A stretch of DNA of 64,000 nucleotides from Pseudomonas parafulva NBRC 16636 = DSM 17004. Lineage in GTDB: Bacteria; Pseudomonadota; Gammaproteobacteria; Pseudomonadales; Pseudomonadaceae. The position numbers were made by a program, and so were the translations under genes. A model generated the notes under the pieces. It was not told the origin of the DNA and did not search any database. It saw only the letters and a list, made by a program, of their open reading frames with translations. The stretch covers positions 62,001 through 126,000 of the forward strand of contig NZ_BBIU01000011.1 of assembly GCF_000730645.1 (NCBI RefSeq). The letters are read 5' to 3'. Within the stretch, counting starts at the first letter, position 1. Each line of letters opens with the position of its first letter. Of the stretch, positions 55,529 to 63,842 are shown in pieces.

Positions 55529-56020
55529 TCACTGTCCTCTGGATGCCCTGTCGAGCGTACGAGCGACTGCCGCCCTGATATCGGCGAGAACAACCTCGCG
55601 GTTTACGTCCATCGCCGGCCTGAGCCAAGGGTGGGCGGGCATGGCAGGAATGTCAGGCGATTTGCCAAACCAGTGGGTACCGTCGGTTTTGTTCGCGGCC
55701 CTCCCCGCTCGGCGGCCGTTTTCCTGGCCCTTGAAGTTGCCTTTGGTACCGTACTCAAGGAAGCGCAGGTAGAAATACCGGCGATTCGCCTTTTTACCGC
55801 GCAGACCAATCTGAGCATCCAGGCCGCTGGGGGCTACATAGGCAGTCAAAGCGGCTGCGCCGGCACCGGTATCCTTCGGCACAAACTCCTTCATGCTGGC
55901 CAAGATCTTCTCGGCCCCATCCTGCATGGCACCTCTGACCTCGTTGTCCACAGTCTGGTGGATGGCCCGAAGCGTTTTGCGCAGCCTGATATCGCCGGTC
56001 AGGCGCGAGCGGCGGGCCAC
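55529..56020 (-). CDS. HK97 gp10-like tail-component protein
   Basis: A 163-residue basic protein starting MARRSRLTGDIRLRKTLRAI. VPKDTGAGAAALTAYVAPSG and YLRFLEYGTKGN, then PAHPWLRPAMD, match the HK97 gp10/minor tail Z-like family that joins tail to head. Compact spacing to both neighbours (1-2 nt) shows one operon. Confidence 0.85.
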   Translation of the reverse strand: MARRSRLTGDIRLRKTLRAIHQTVDNEVRGAMQDGAEKILASMKEFVPKDTGAGAAALTAYVAPSGLDAQIGLRGKKANRRYFYLRFLEYGTKGNFKGQENGRRAGRAANKTDGTHWFGKSPDIPAMPAHPWLRPAMDVNREVVLADIRAAVARTLDRASRGQ

Positions 56021-56021
56021 C

Positions 56022-56204
56022 CTACTCGCCCGAGGAGGCCGTTTCAGCCCTGGACTTATCGGCGGCCTTGGCGGCGGCGGTGACCTCTTCCGCCTGGTTG
56101 TTTTCGATCAGGCTGCGGCCATCCTCTGCCTTCACATCGAAGACTTCACCTACAGCCTTTTCACCCATGGGGCCAGAGAGACTGGCCAGAGCTCGTACTT
56201 TCAT
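56022..56204 (-). CDS. Small hypothetical phage protein
   Basis: A 60-residue protein starting MKVRALASLSGPMGEKAVGE; it reads FDVKAEDGRSLIENNQAEEV then an Ala/Lys/Glu tail. Such short proteins often lie between head-closure and gp10-like genes in HK97-type phages. ATG 56204 has an AGAGAACC site. Function unknown. Confidence 0.65.
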   Translation of the reverse strand: MKVRALASLSGPMGEKAVGEVFDVKAEDGRSLIENNQAEEVTAAAKAADKSRAETASSGE

Positions 56205-56214
56205 GATGGTTCTC

Positions 56215-56541
56215 TCAAGGATTGATGACGTTGGAGCAGAGCAGCCGCAGCATGTCTCGCTCATTGCTGGGCAACACAGCTTCGATCAAGTACGTGTCGC
56301 CAGCCGTTATGTGGAAGAGACGCATACCGTTTTTGAAAACGCGTGAAAAACGCACCCGGATTTCTGCAGACACAACGTTCTGGATTTGGTTGGCAACCGG
56401 ATCAACCCGCCCAGTGGGCAGCTGGATCTCTGCCCAAATAGGCTTGACCACCTCCCAAGACTTTCGCTTCCCGCCACCTGGCTCCGGCGTTAGCGTCTCT
56501 TGCTGCAATTGGCAACGATGGCGAAGCGGGCCGGCCCTCAT
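56215..56541 (-). CDS. Head-tail adaptor / head closure protein
   Basis: A 108-residue protein starting MRAGPLRHRCQLQQETLTPE. The sequence RHRCQLQQ...VVKPIWAEI...RVRFSRVFKNGMRLFH matches the SPP1 gp16/HK97 gp7-type head-closure family. ATG 56541 overlaps the preceding stop by 4 nt, which decides the start over a GTG at 56550. Confidence 0.85.
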   Translation of the reverse strand: MRAGPLRHRCQLQQETLTPEPGGGKRKSWEVVKPIWAEIQLPTGRVDPVANQIQNVVSAEIRVRFSRVFKNGMRLFHITAGDTYLIEAVLPSNERDMLRLLCSNVINP

Positions 56542-56879
56542 ATGCCCCACCCGACCCGGTAAGGTGTCAGCAGCGCTTGAGAACCCCGGGGCAGGTCGGT
56601 GGCTATGGTGCCGATCACGACGTCTTCGCGGTTCGCGTACAGGTGGCCCAGGATCAGCAGGCAGGCCGACTTGAACGGCGCGTTGCTGAGCATGGGCTTC
56701 TCCCCCGCAACTTCGGCTGCGATCGCCTCTGCCATTGATTGCGCATCGACGTAAACCTGGCGGTTGAGGTAGTCCATGGCCGATTGCTCAGCGGAGTCGA
56801 TCAGCAGCTGCAGGTAATCGTCGTCATCGTCCGGATCACGCAGGTGGGCGCGAGCAAGCGCCATGCTGATCACAGACAT
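56538..56879 (-). CDS. Head-tail connector (HK97 gp6-like)
   Basis: A 113-residue helical protein starting MSVISMALARAHLRDPDDDD. DYLQLLIDSAEQSAMDYLNR and FKSACLLILGHLYANREDVV, with LLTPYRVGW at the end, fit the gp6/gp15 adaptor ring below the portal. It overlaps the next gene by 4 nt. Confidence 0.88.
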   Translation of the reverse strand: MSVISMALARAHLRDPDDDDDYLQLLIDSAEQSAMDYLNRQVYVDAQSMAEAIAAEVAGEKPMLSNAPFKSACLLILGHLYANREDVVIGTIATDLPRGSQALLTPYRVGWGI

Positions 56880-56882
56880 GGC

Positions 56883-57395
56883 TCACTCCTCCAGCGGAGT
56901 GCGTGAAACCAGGTTGCGCTGCTCGAGGTCCTCAGCGTGAAGCCGCGGTACCAAGTAGCTTGGACCGCCGCGACGGCGCAGCTCGCCCTCGTCCATGAAG
57001 GAGCGCAGCGGATAAACCTTGACCTTGGCGGGGTTCACTTCTGCCGAGTCACTGGAGGTGACTTCATTCGGCCCGGACGTCTCTGGAGAGGTATGCAGCT
57101 CGCCAGCAGTCTGACCTGATTGGCTCGTCAGGTTGCCGGCATGCCCAGCATCACCGGTTGAAATGATCGCCGAAGCCAGTTCCACCGGCAGATCTGTAGC
57201 CGGACCGCCGGCCCCCTGTTCGGCACCGAGCCCTGGGTCAGTGCTGGGCACAGTGGTAGCCACACCGCCTCCAATCGCCTCAGCAGTGGCAGTGTGGCTG
57301 CTGCCGGGCGTCGAATTCGTTGCCTGGTCAGCGGGTGCTGTTGCAGCCTGCTCCGGTACTGGGGTTGGCTTGTCCTGCTTCTTGGTATTAGCCAT
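56883..57395 (-). CDS. Hypothetical phage protein with low-complexity region
   Basis: A 170-residue protein starting MANTKKQDKPTPVPEQAATA. The first 115 residues are low-complexity Ala, Thr, Pro, Gly and Ser; the last 55 (VKVYPLRSFMDEGELRRRGG) look folded. It lies between capsid and connector, where head decoration or accessory proteins often occur, but no family is recognised. An extension to 57419 is possible. Confidence 0.65.
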   Translation of the reverse strand: MANTKKQDKPTPVPEQAATAPADQATNSTPGSSHTATAEAIGGGVATTVPSTDPGLGAEQGAGGPATDLPVELASAIISTGDAGHAGNLTSQSGQTAGELHTSPETSGPNEVTSSDSAEVNPAKVKVYPLRSFMDEGELRRRGGPSYLVPRLHAEDLEQRNLVSRTPLEE

Positions 57396-57444
57396 GAGAT
57401 CGCTCCTGTACGGCGCCATTACTGACGCCTTTGAAGTGGAGGGC

Positions 57445-58632
57445 TTACGAACCGCTGCCGGTCAGCGGACCAGTAACGAAGGCTTCGCTACGGTAGATGG
57501 CGAAGGCCAGGCGCTCCTCGGCCCGGATGGTCGCCATGTTGTTCTCGAAGTCCTTGTCGTTCTCGGTCGAGATCAGCACTTCGATTTCCATGCGGTCGAA
57601 GATCTGTGCGCCCAACTTGAACGCGCCGACGAGGAAGTCGTCCTGGGTCATGGCCTGAGTGGACACCACTGGGCGGTTCCAGAGTTTGGCGTTGGTGCCC
57701 TCCTGTGGCTGCCCGATGATGTACCGGCCCTCGCCGTCCTTGGTGAGCTCAATCGCTGCCCAGTCGATCGGGTTGAGCACAATGCCGTCGGATGGGAACT
57801 CGGCCAACTCGGCCTGGAGCAGAGCCAGGCGAAGACGGTCAATGCGTTGTTCGCCGACGACAGCGACGCCGGCAGGTGCCGCGTACAGCTGGGCAACGGT
57901 CATGAGGCCCTGCAGATTGGCGCCGGTGCCGTTTCCGTAGAGCAGTTGAGCCTCTTCCGCCATGGTCAAGCCATAGCGAGCACGGCCATCGATGTAGCTC
58001 TGCAGGGCCTTGGCGTCATCGAGCATCTGCCGACTAGCTTTGAAAAGGTGGGCGATGGTGCGCACGTTGGCCGTAGCCAGCGCGAAGGTCAGGTCGGAGT
58101 ATGGCTTGGCGGTGGTCTCCGCGACGGTACGCGCGTTGTTGGTGAAGCCCGTCTCGCGGATGTACTCGATCGAGTTCGATTCGGTGGTGCCAGGCGCTAC
58201 CAGGTCGCGGATGGTCAGGCGGCGTTGCGGCGGAGCAATGATCCCAGGCAGGCGCTGAGTCTGCACCAGGTCACCGCCAGTTGCAGTGGTGATAGCTGAC
58301 CGCGGCACCGAGACGCGACGCGAACCGCGGAAGGACGAGTTCATATCCTTCATCTCTTCGCTTTCGATCACGAGCGCACCAACCGACTTCTGCGGCTCTT
58401 CCTGGTGATGGCGTTCACGATTGGCGTTTACGAGCTTCTGCTCAGCTTCGCCCAGGCGGGCCTGCAGCTCCCCTTGCTTCACCAGCAGCTCATCTACCTT
58501 CGCCTTCGTTTCTTCGCTCATCGCGCCAGAAGCTTTGAGCTGCTTCTCGGTGGCCTCGGCCTGACTTTTGATTTGATCGCCAATGCCCTTCAGGCTGGCG
58601 TTGAGTTCTTTGACTTGGGCTTCAAAGTCCAT
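57445..58632 (-). CDS. Major capsid protein, HK97 fold
   Basis: A 395-residue protein starting MDFEAQVKELNASLKGIGDQ. Residues 1-100 form a coiled-coil delta domain that serves as scaffold and is removed by the protease. The mature part has RLPGIIAPPQRRLTIRDLVA, EAQLLYGNGTGANLQGLMTV, GIVLNPIDWAAIELTKDGEG and VLISTENDKDFENNMATIRA, a characteristic HK97-like capsid series. The gene follows the protease by 2 nt. Confidence 0.95.
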   Translation of the reverse strand: MDFEAQVKELNASLKGIGDQIKSQAEATEKQLKASGAMSEETKAKVDELLVKQGELQARLGEAEQKLVNANRERHHQEEPQKSVGALVIESEEMKDMNSSFRGSRRVSVPRSAITTATGGDLVQTQRLPGIIAPPQRRLTIRDLVAPGTTESNSIEYIRETGFTNNARTVAETTAKPYSDLTFALATANVRTIAHLFKASRQMLDDAKALQSYIDGRARYGLTMAEEAQLLYGNGTGANLQGLMTVAQLYAAPAGVAVVGEQRIDRLRLALLQAELAEFPSDGIVLNPIDWAAIELTKDGEGRYIIGQPQEGTNAKLWNRPVVSTQAMTQDDFLVGAFKLGAQIFDRMEIEVLISTENDKDFENNMATIRAEERLAFAIYRSEAFVTGPLTGSGS

Positions 58633-58634
58633 GG

Positions 58635-59492
58635 TCACTTTCCTTTCAGAGAATTGAGAATGTTGGTTGCCGCGCTCAGGGAGGCGGAGAGGTCTGGCGC
58701 GACAGCGCTGGGCTTATCGGTCGGGGCAGCGTTATGCGTACCCCCGCCGGCAGCGCGAGGCATACCGGACTTGAAATTGGCGAATAGTTCGCGGCGCTCA
58801 GAGCGGGGCATCCCGGCCTTGGCCAACGCAATGTCCATTGCCTTGAGCGCATTGCTCTGCGTCGACTCTTCAGTCTCGCGCTCGGTGATCTCGGTTGACG
58901 ACAAGACGCTAGTGGCCAGGCCGATCTCCACCGCGCGCTTACCACGGATGAAGGTCTCGTCGTCCATCAGTTCAGCCATGTCATCGACAGCCTGGCCGCT
59001 GGTTTCTGCATAGAGGTCGGCCATCGCGGTATCGAACTCCTGCATGTCATCAGCCACGTCGCGCAGGTAATGACGGTTCCCCGCGAGGAACGTCCAGCAG
59101 TTGTGGATCATCAGGAAGGCGCTGCTCGCCACCTGGCGGTCACTGCCGGCCAAGTAGATGATCGATGCAGCGCTGGCAGCCATACCAAGCACCTTGGTGG
59201 TGACTTTGTGGCTGTGCTCCTTAAGGCGGTTGTAGATGGCAATGCCTTCGAACATGTCACCGCCTGGCGAGTTGATGTAAACCGTCACATCCTTTTCACC
59301 GATAGCGCGAAGCGCAGCATCGATTCGCTTGAGGGTTACACCCTCGCCGTACCAGTCCTCACCGATCACGCCGTACACGGTGATTGTGTCGGAGGTATTC
59401 TCCACGGCCGCCTGGATCGCCGGGTTCCATTTGTCGAGCGCACGCGGGCTCATCTCGCTGCGCAGGCCGCGAGACTGGATCTTGTGTTTCAT
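58635..59492 (-). CDS. ClpP-like prohead maturation protease
   Basis: A 285-residue serine protease that removes the capsid delta domain. VYINSPGGDMFEGIAIYNRL, VLGMAASAASIIYLAGSDRQ (catalytic Ser) and SSAFLMIHNCWTFLAGNRHY (catalytic His) with a later Asp match the ClpP/S14 family. The C-terminal 80 residues, with Arg/Ser-rich FKSGMPRAAGGGTHNAAPTD, are a disordered extension probably used in assembly. Confidence 0.93.
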   Translation of the reverse strand: MKHKIQSRGLRSEMSPRALDKWNPAIQAAVENTSDTITVYGVIGEDWYGEGVTLKRIDAALRAIGEKDVTVYINSPGGDMFEGIAIYNRLKEHSHKVTTKVLGMAASAASIIYLAGSDRQVASSAFLMIHNCWTFLAGNRHYLRDVADDMQEFDTAMADLYAETSGQAVDDMAELMDDETFIRGKRAVEIGLATSVLSSTEITERETEESTQSNALKAMDIALAKAGMPRSERRELFANFKSGMPRAAGGGTHNAAPTDKPSAVAPDLSASLSAATNILNSLKGK

Positions 59493-59495
59493 GGG

Positions 59496-60797
59496 TTACT
59501 CCCCGGAGTTGCTTTGGAGCCAGTTCATCAGCGCCGCGCGTGCGGCTTGGCTGTCGTTTTGTTTGCCCAGTTGGTCAAGCGGCACCAGGTTCGATTGCAC
59601 GGTGAGAATGTCGCCACCGGGCATGCTGGGCAGGTTCTCTTTGTGCCGACCTTCATTTCGGGTCATATAGCCGTTTTGGCCCATGGTGCTGAGGTAGGCG
59701 GCACGGCCGGCACTGTCAGCACGCAGGAAAGCTTCCAGCGAAAACTCTGCGTAGTGCTTAATCCGATCTACCGCTGTCAGGCATCGCTTGTTCACGCACT
59801 GCTCGATCGGCGCCGTGTACGTCATGATGCAATAGGTCAGGAACGCGATCTGCTGTTGCTCAAGGCCTGTGCCCCAGTTACTGCCCTTGTCGGTCTTCAT
59901 CACCATCCAGGGCGGCACGCCGAACCAACGGCAGATCTCCTCGATGCTGTGCCCACGCGATTCAAGAAGTTGGGCGTCAGCCGGGTTGATGCCGATCATC
60001 TCGGGCTTCACGCCCTGTTCGAGCACCGGGCTTTTACCCGCATTCAGCGCGCCGGAGATTGTCTTGACGTAGTCTCGAAACTCAGCGCGCTGCGTCGGGT
60101 TAAGCGTCTTGTCCACAGAGAAGGCTACGGTGGGCATCATCCCGTTCTTGAAAGTGGTATTAGCCGCATCGTCGGCCGACATGGCCGAGCCGAATACATC
60201 GGCGCCGTAACGAATCGCCGACAACCCCATTCGCCCGTCCAAAGTGAAGGCTGGGATATGCAGCATGTCGGCCTGGGCGATCTCCCGGCGGGCACCCTTT
60301 CGCGGCTGGAAGAAATAACGCAGCCTGCCATCGTCGTCTGGCTCGGGAGTCACCCGCGACGGCATCAAGAAATCCAGTGCAATGACCCTTCCACCGGACC
60401 GGTGAATCTCGCAGTAGGCATTTCCCCAAAGCAGCATCGAAGCCACAACCGCCTGCCAGAAGTGGAAAGCCGCCATGTCCTCGTTCGGGCTGTTGTGCAC
60501 CACATCGTAGAGCGGGAAGTCTCGCGCCGTCTCACGCCCGCCGTCCGGAAGGCGCCGGTAGATGCTGAGCGGCAAGCCTGCAACCGAGGTAGAGATGATG
60601 CGCACGCACGCCCAGACCGCCGATAGGCGCATGGCCTTGTCGACCGTGACAGCCTTGCCGCTACTGGACTGGGCGCCCAAGCAAGCGCTCCAGAACCCAC
60701 CGTCCGACAACCGAATGCTCTTGCCCAGCCAGCTGCTCATGCTTGCCGAGGGTTTGGCGGCTGCAGTGCCGAGTGCTTGAGAGAGGGTTTTAATCAC
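59496..60797 (-). CDS. Portal protein, HK97 type
   Basis: A 433-residue protein with GTG start (translated MIKTLSQALGTAAAKPSASM). AVWACVRIISTSVAGLPLSI, HNSPNEDMAAFHFWQAVVAS, LLWGNAYCEIHRSGGRVIAL, FGVPPWMVMKTDKGSNWGTG and LEQQQIAFLTYCIMTY are the standard HK97-family portal landmarks. It forms the dodecameric DNA gate. It starts within the small membrane-protein ORF, 8 nt before its stop, suggesting coupling. Confidence 0.94.
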   Translation of the reverse strand: MIKTLSQALGTAAAKPSASMSSWLGKSIRLSDGGFWSACLGAQSSSGKAVTVDKAMRLSAVWACVRIISTSVAGLPLSIYRRLPDGGRETARDFPLYDVVHNSPNEDMAAFHFWQAVVASMLLWGNAYCEIHRSGGRVIALDFLMPSRVTPEPDDDGRLRYFFQPRKGARREIAQADMLHIPAFTLDGRMGLSAIRYGADVFGSAMSADDAANTTFKNGMMPTVAFSVDKTLNPTQRAEFRDYVKTISGALNAGKSPVLEQGVKPEMIGINPADAQLLESRGHSIEEICRWFGVPPWMVMKTDKGSNWGTGLEQQQIAFLTYCIMTYTAPIEQCVNKRCLTAVDRIKHYAEFSLEAFLRADSAGRAAYLSTMGQNGYMTRNEGRHKENLPSMPGGDILTVQSNLVPLDQLGKQNDSQAARAALMNWLQSNSGE

Positions 60798-60951
60798 TGC
60801 TCAACCCTCGACGAATGAACGCTGCAATGCTGAACAGACTGACCGAGCCCGCGAGCAGAGACCAGCCCGTACCCGCCAGCATCCAGACGCCCGCGCAGGC
60901 TAGGCCGAATCCGCACACCGCGCAGATGATGAAATAGTGAAATGCGTTCAT
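60790..60951 (-). CDS. Small two-segment membrane protein between terminase and portal
   Basis: A 53-residue ORF starting MNAFHYFIICAVCGFGLACA and continuing GVWMLAGTGWSLLAGSVSLF before a basic tail RRGLSSD. Two hydrophobic segments with a short turn are evident. Its ATG overlaps the terminase stop (ATGA) and its stop overlaps the portal GTG, so it is translated with both. Role unknown; a holin-like or packaging accessory role is possible but unsupported. Confidence 0.7.
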   Translation of the reverse strand: MNAFHYFIICAVCGFGLACAGVWMLAGTGWSLLAGSVSLFSIAAFIRRGLSSD

Positions 60952-62633
60952 GCGATCAGTGGATCCCGAATGCCGGCCATGAAGTTTTCCATGCCGCCCT
61001 GGCCCTCTGGATTGAGGGCCATCAGCGTCACAGCGTTGAATAGCGCCATCAGCGGGTCGATTTTGGCCGAGCCGCTGGCCTGCTTAGTAATGAGGATCGA
61101 GTTGCCACGGGGCTCGACTTTGGCGTTACCGCAGCACCAGGCCATCATCGGCTGGCCCCCGTGTAGCAGCGTGCCCTCGGCCAGCTTGCGCTCGGCGGTC
61201 TTGATGGCTCCGCCTAGGCGCCAGCCCTGTGAAATGCCGTCGATCTTTTCGCGTGGTATCCCTTCTGCCTCCAGCGCATCGAGAATCGCTCCGACGCCGG
61301 CTGGGTCCAGCCCGACCTTGTCGAGCAGGCCGGCTTGCTCAACCTGTGCCACCAGTTGCGCCACCGCCTCGATGTCGTCACCGATGCGTTCAACCAGGGT
61401 CAGGTGCCCATCCTTGGCGAAGTCACGAATGCGCGGTGCTTCGGCTTTACGCCGCTCCAGTACTGATGGATGGGCCCAGGCGTGGGTCCAGGTCAGCCAG
61501 CGGCGTGTACCTTGCTCACGCCCGACTGCTGCCAGGCCAAGCAAATCATCCAGCCCCCCGCCATCCACGCCGATATCGATCACTTCGCAGCGCTCGATCA
61601 GGTCTTCCAGCGTGCGACATAGCCCGGAGGTCTGCGCCTCCCAGAAATCGGCACCCGCCCAGCGATCCGAAAGCAGTGCCAAGCCGATCTCGACATTGAG
61701 GTGCTTGGCCAAAAAGCCGCGGAACGATTCTTCTCCGTCGAGCTGGGCCTGTGCGTACCCACGCTCGATGAAGGGTTCGTCGACCGACAGCCCCAAGTTT
61801 GGGTTGGTGATGTACGCGTTGGAGAAGTCCCGGTGTTCGCCGGCGTCCAACATCGCCTTGGGGAACTCGTACAGCACCGGCAGGAACGACTTATCGGCGA
61901 TCTCCCCGTCGCGAACCTTGCGGGCGTACAACAGCTTCTGCCGAAAGACCCCGGCCGGCGGCGCATCGGACTGGGTTGTGGCCCAGATGATGAAGCCCTC
62001 GGGTCTAGATGCCAGGCCACCGGTAGCCTCTCTCAGCATCGCCTCAGCATTGGCGCGTTTGCCGAACACCCACAGCTCGTCGATGAACACACCGATGGCT
62101 TTCTTGCCGGATACGGTCTCGCTGTCTGCCGCTACTACCTTGAGCGTGGCGTTAGTCTGACGGTGCGTCACGGTGCGCAGGTGATCCTGCACCTTGAGCA
62201 AGGCCTTGAGCTCTTCGTCAGCACCCACCATGTCCCGGATCGGGAGGTAGGAGTTATCCGCGATCTCCTTGGTCGGCGCCAAGATGATGAACTCACCCGA
62301 CGCCCGCCAGTTGAGAATCAGTGCGGTGAGCATGATGCCGGCGGCGATGGTCGACTTGCCGTTCTTTTTGCTGATCAGCAGCATGAACTCGCTGACCAGG
62401 CGCCGGCCTGAGTCTGGGTCGTAGGCCCCGAAGATTGCGGCCACGAACTGGTTGACCCAGTCACGTACGGTCTCGCACATCAACGGACTGCCAGTGGCGT
62501 CCACCATGCGCAACGCACCGAACACGTCCAAGGCCTCTTCAGCCTCAGACGGAAATAGCGGCTCGAATGGAATCAGACTCTGGCGGGCAACGATGCGCTG
62601 CTCCCAGTCTGGGCAGGCAGTCGACCATTCCAT
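60948..62633 (-). CDS. terL: Terminase large subunit
   Basis: DNA packaging motor ATPase and nuclease of 561 residues. Walker A-like SKKNGKST (near residue 88), adenine-binding FIILAPTKEIADNS, Walker B GVFIDELWVFG and coupling motif WATTQSDAPP are visible. The nuclease domain carries Asp clusters in EVIDIGVDGGGLDDLLGLAA and further on. It shares TAATG with the small subunit stop. The family is the HK97/phage-terminase-like type. Confidence 0.95.
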   Translation of the reverse strand: MEWSTACPDWEQRIVARQSLIPFEPLFPSEAEEALDVFGALRMVDATGSPLMCETVRDWVNQFVAAIFGAYDPDSGRRLVSEFMLLISKKNGKSTIAAGIMLTALILNWRASGEFIILAPTKEIADNSYLPIRDMVGADEELKALLKVQDHLRTVTHRQTNATLKVVAADSETVSGKKAIGVFIDELWVFGKRANAEAMLREATGGLASRPEGFIIWATTQSDAPPAGVFRQKLLYARKVRDGEIADKSFLPVLYEFPKAMLDAGEHRDFSNAYITNPNLGLSVDEPFIERGYAQAQLDGEESFRGFLAKHLNVEIGLALLSDRWAGADFWEAQTSGLCRTLEDLIERCEVIDIGVDGGGLDDLLGLAAVGREQGTRRWLTWTHAWAHPSVLERRKAEAPRIRDFAKDGHLTLVERIGDDIEAVAQLVAQVEQAGLLDKVGLDPAGVGAILDALEAEGIPREKIDGISQGWRLGGAIKTAERKLAEGTLLHGGQPMMAWCCGNAKVEPRGNSILITKQASGSAKIDPLMALFNAVTLMALNPEGQGGMENFMAGIRDPLIA

Positions 62634-63178
62634 TATTTCACCGACTGCAGCGGGCCGCGGCGAGTACCGAACTTGCCGGTAGCTGCCTTATCGGCGTTGG
62701 CCTGGGCCTGGTCCTTCTTACCGCTCTCGCCTTTTCGTGGATGGACGAATGGCATGAGCGCCTTTGCCGCGTCAACGCGTAGCTTCGGCTCGCTACCCAT
62801 GTCGTTCATCACCGACAGGAGAAAGTCCTTGGGATCGCGGTGCAGGAGTGCCTGGGCCAGGTCGAAGCCGGCGGGTTCCGGCTCGGAGTTATCCTCCGGT
62901 ACCGATGGCGATTCATGACCAGGCTCTGGCTCTTTGACGGCCTTGGCGGCGGGCCTGGCTTTAACATCCGGTTTAACATCGCCTTTAACATCTGGGGGCA
63001 TCAGCCCCAGGGCGCGTAGCTTCATCAGCTCAGCCGCTACATCCTTGTCTTTGACCAGCCGAGAGCCCGCCGCAGACGCTGTCTTCTCGGAATAACCGGC
63101 CGCCACGGCAGCGTCTCGATTGGACGCACCTTCCCTCAGCGCAGCGATGAAAGCGCGCTTGCGGGATGTTAAAGCCAT
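62633..63178 (-). CDS. terS: Terminase small subunit
   Basis: A 181-residue DNA-recognition subunit starting MALTSRKRAFIAALREGASN. The N-terminal helix-turn-helix RDAAVAAGYSEKTASAAGSR (residues 21-40) is typical. After residue 60 there is a DVKGDVKPDVK repeat and a charged linker, then a C-terminal helical domain. Its gene contains an iterated 9-bp motif (see repeat at 62960-62992). Confidence 0.9.
   Translation of the reverse strand: MALTSRKRAFIAALREGASNRDAAVAAGYSEKTASAAGSRLVKDKDVAAELMKLRALGLMPPDVKGDVKPDVKARPAAKAVKEPEPGHESPSVPEDNSEPEPAGFDLAQALLHRDPKDFLLSVMNDMGSEPKLRVDAAKALMPFVHPRKGESGKKDQAQANADKAATGKFGTRRGPLQSVK
62960..62992. repeat. Three tandem copies of TTTAACATC with 12-bp period in terS
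   Basis: TTTAACATC occurs at 62960-62968, 62972-62980 and 62984-62992. The inverse GATGTTAAA lies at 63165-63173, next to a GTTAAA/TTTAAC palindrome over the terS start (63168-63183). The three tandem copies encode the DVK repeats. Confidence 0.75.
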
Positions 63179-63333
63179 TTAACAAAAATCCTGTGGGGGA
63201 AAAAAATCTGTACGTGTGGTCGGGAGCGGTCTAGCTAGATGAGAATCCCTAGCTTTTGACCCCCCTACCCCATTGAGGCACGTCACTGGCGTGCCTCGGA
63301 CAAGAGCCCGCACCTATTTAGTGCACCGCGCGG
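63179..63333. other. Non-coding gap between HNH and terminase genes; candidate cos region
   Basis: About 155 nt without a credible ORF. It holds an 8-bp inverted repeat GAGGCACG/CGTGCCTC (63275-63282, 63290-63297) and a C-rich patch CCCCCCTACCCC (63260-63271). In HK97-like phages the cos site lies beside an HNH gene and terS, so this is where I would look for it. Confidence 0.4.
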
Positions 63334-63672
63334 TCAACCCACTACGCCTGCGGCCTCTTCGGCCTGCTTGACCGTGTCGTGGCAGGGCTTGCAGAGCGGT
63401 TGCCAGTTGTCCTGGTTCCAGAACAGATCTCGGTCACCGCGGTGCGGCACGACGTGGTCGACAATAGTGGCGGCAGTCGTTCGCCCGATCTTCGCGCAGT
63501 AGGCGCAGAGCGGGTGTTCTTCGAGATATCGTTCCCTCGCCTTCTGCCACTTGTAGTTGTACCCGCGCTGCGAGCTGGTCATTCCACTACGCCAACTGCT
63601 GGGGTCTACCAGCTTGATCCTAGTGTTTGCGGCTTCCTGTAGGCGGGGGCTGATCGTCTTGAGCCTGGCCAT
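63334..63672 (-). CDS. HNH endonuclease (terminase-associated)
   Basis: A 112-residue nuclease starting MARLKTISPRLQEAANTRIK. It has the zinc-binding CAYC and CKPC pairs, and the His-Asn-His core in VDHVVPHRGDRDLFWNQDNW followed by QPLCKPCHD. Such proteins next to terS help the terminase cut cos DNA. Its ATG overlaps the preceding stop by 1 nt (TAATG). Confidence 0.92.
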   Translation of the reverse strand: MARLKTISPRLQEAANTRIKLVDPSSWRSGMTSSQRGYNYKWQKARERYLEEHPLCAYCAKIGRTTAATIVDHVVPHRGDRDLFWNQDNWQPLCKPCHDTVKQAEEAAGVVG

Positions 63673-63830
63673 TAACGCACCTCGACCACGATGCCGCGCT
63701 CTATCCAGCGCGTGACGCGACCAAGGTGAGGATCACGCCCGGTGAGGTGACACGCGAGCAGCACGCCAGCCAAGTAATACTTCAACCACCAGCGGTGGCG
63801 GAAAGCGATCGTTGCGTAAGCCTTGGCCAT
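63672..63830 (-). CDS. Small hypothetical phage protein
   Basis: A 52-residue ORF starting MAKAYATIAFRHRWWLKYYL, with one possible hydrophobic segment (WLKYYLAGVLLACHL) and a basic C-terminus ending IVVEVR. It overlaps the HNH start (TAATG), so it is co-translated. Unknown function. Confidence 0.6.
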   Translation of the reverse strand: MAKAYATIAFRHRWWLKYYLAGVLLACHLTGRDPHLGRVTRWIERGIVVEVR

Positions 63831-63842
63831 GGCCGGTGTTCC

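Noticed and set aside
59070..60626. 518-codon plus-strand ORF across protease and portal genes
   Set aside because: Antisense shadow; both minus-strand genes carry diagnostic phage motifs.
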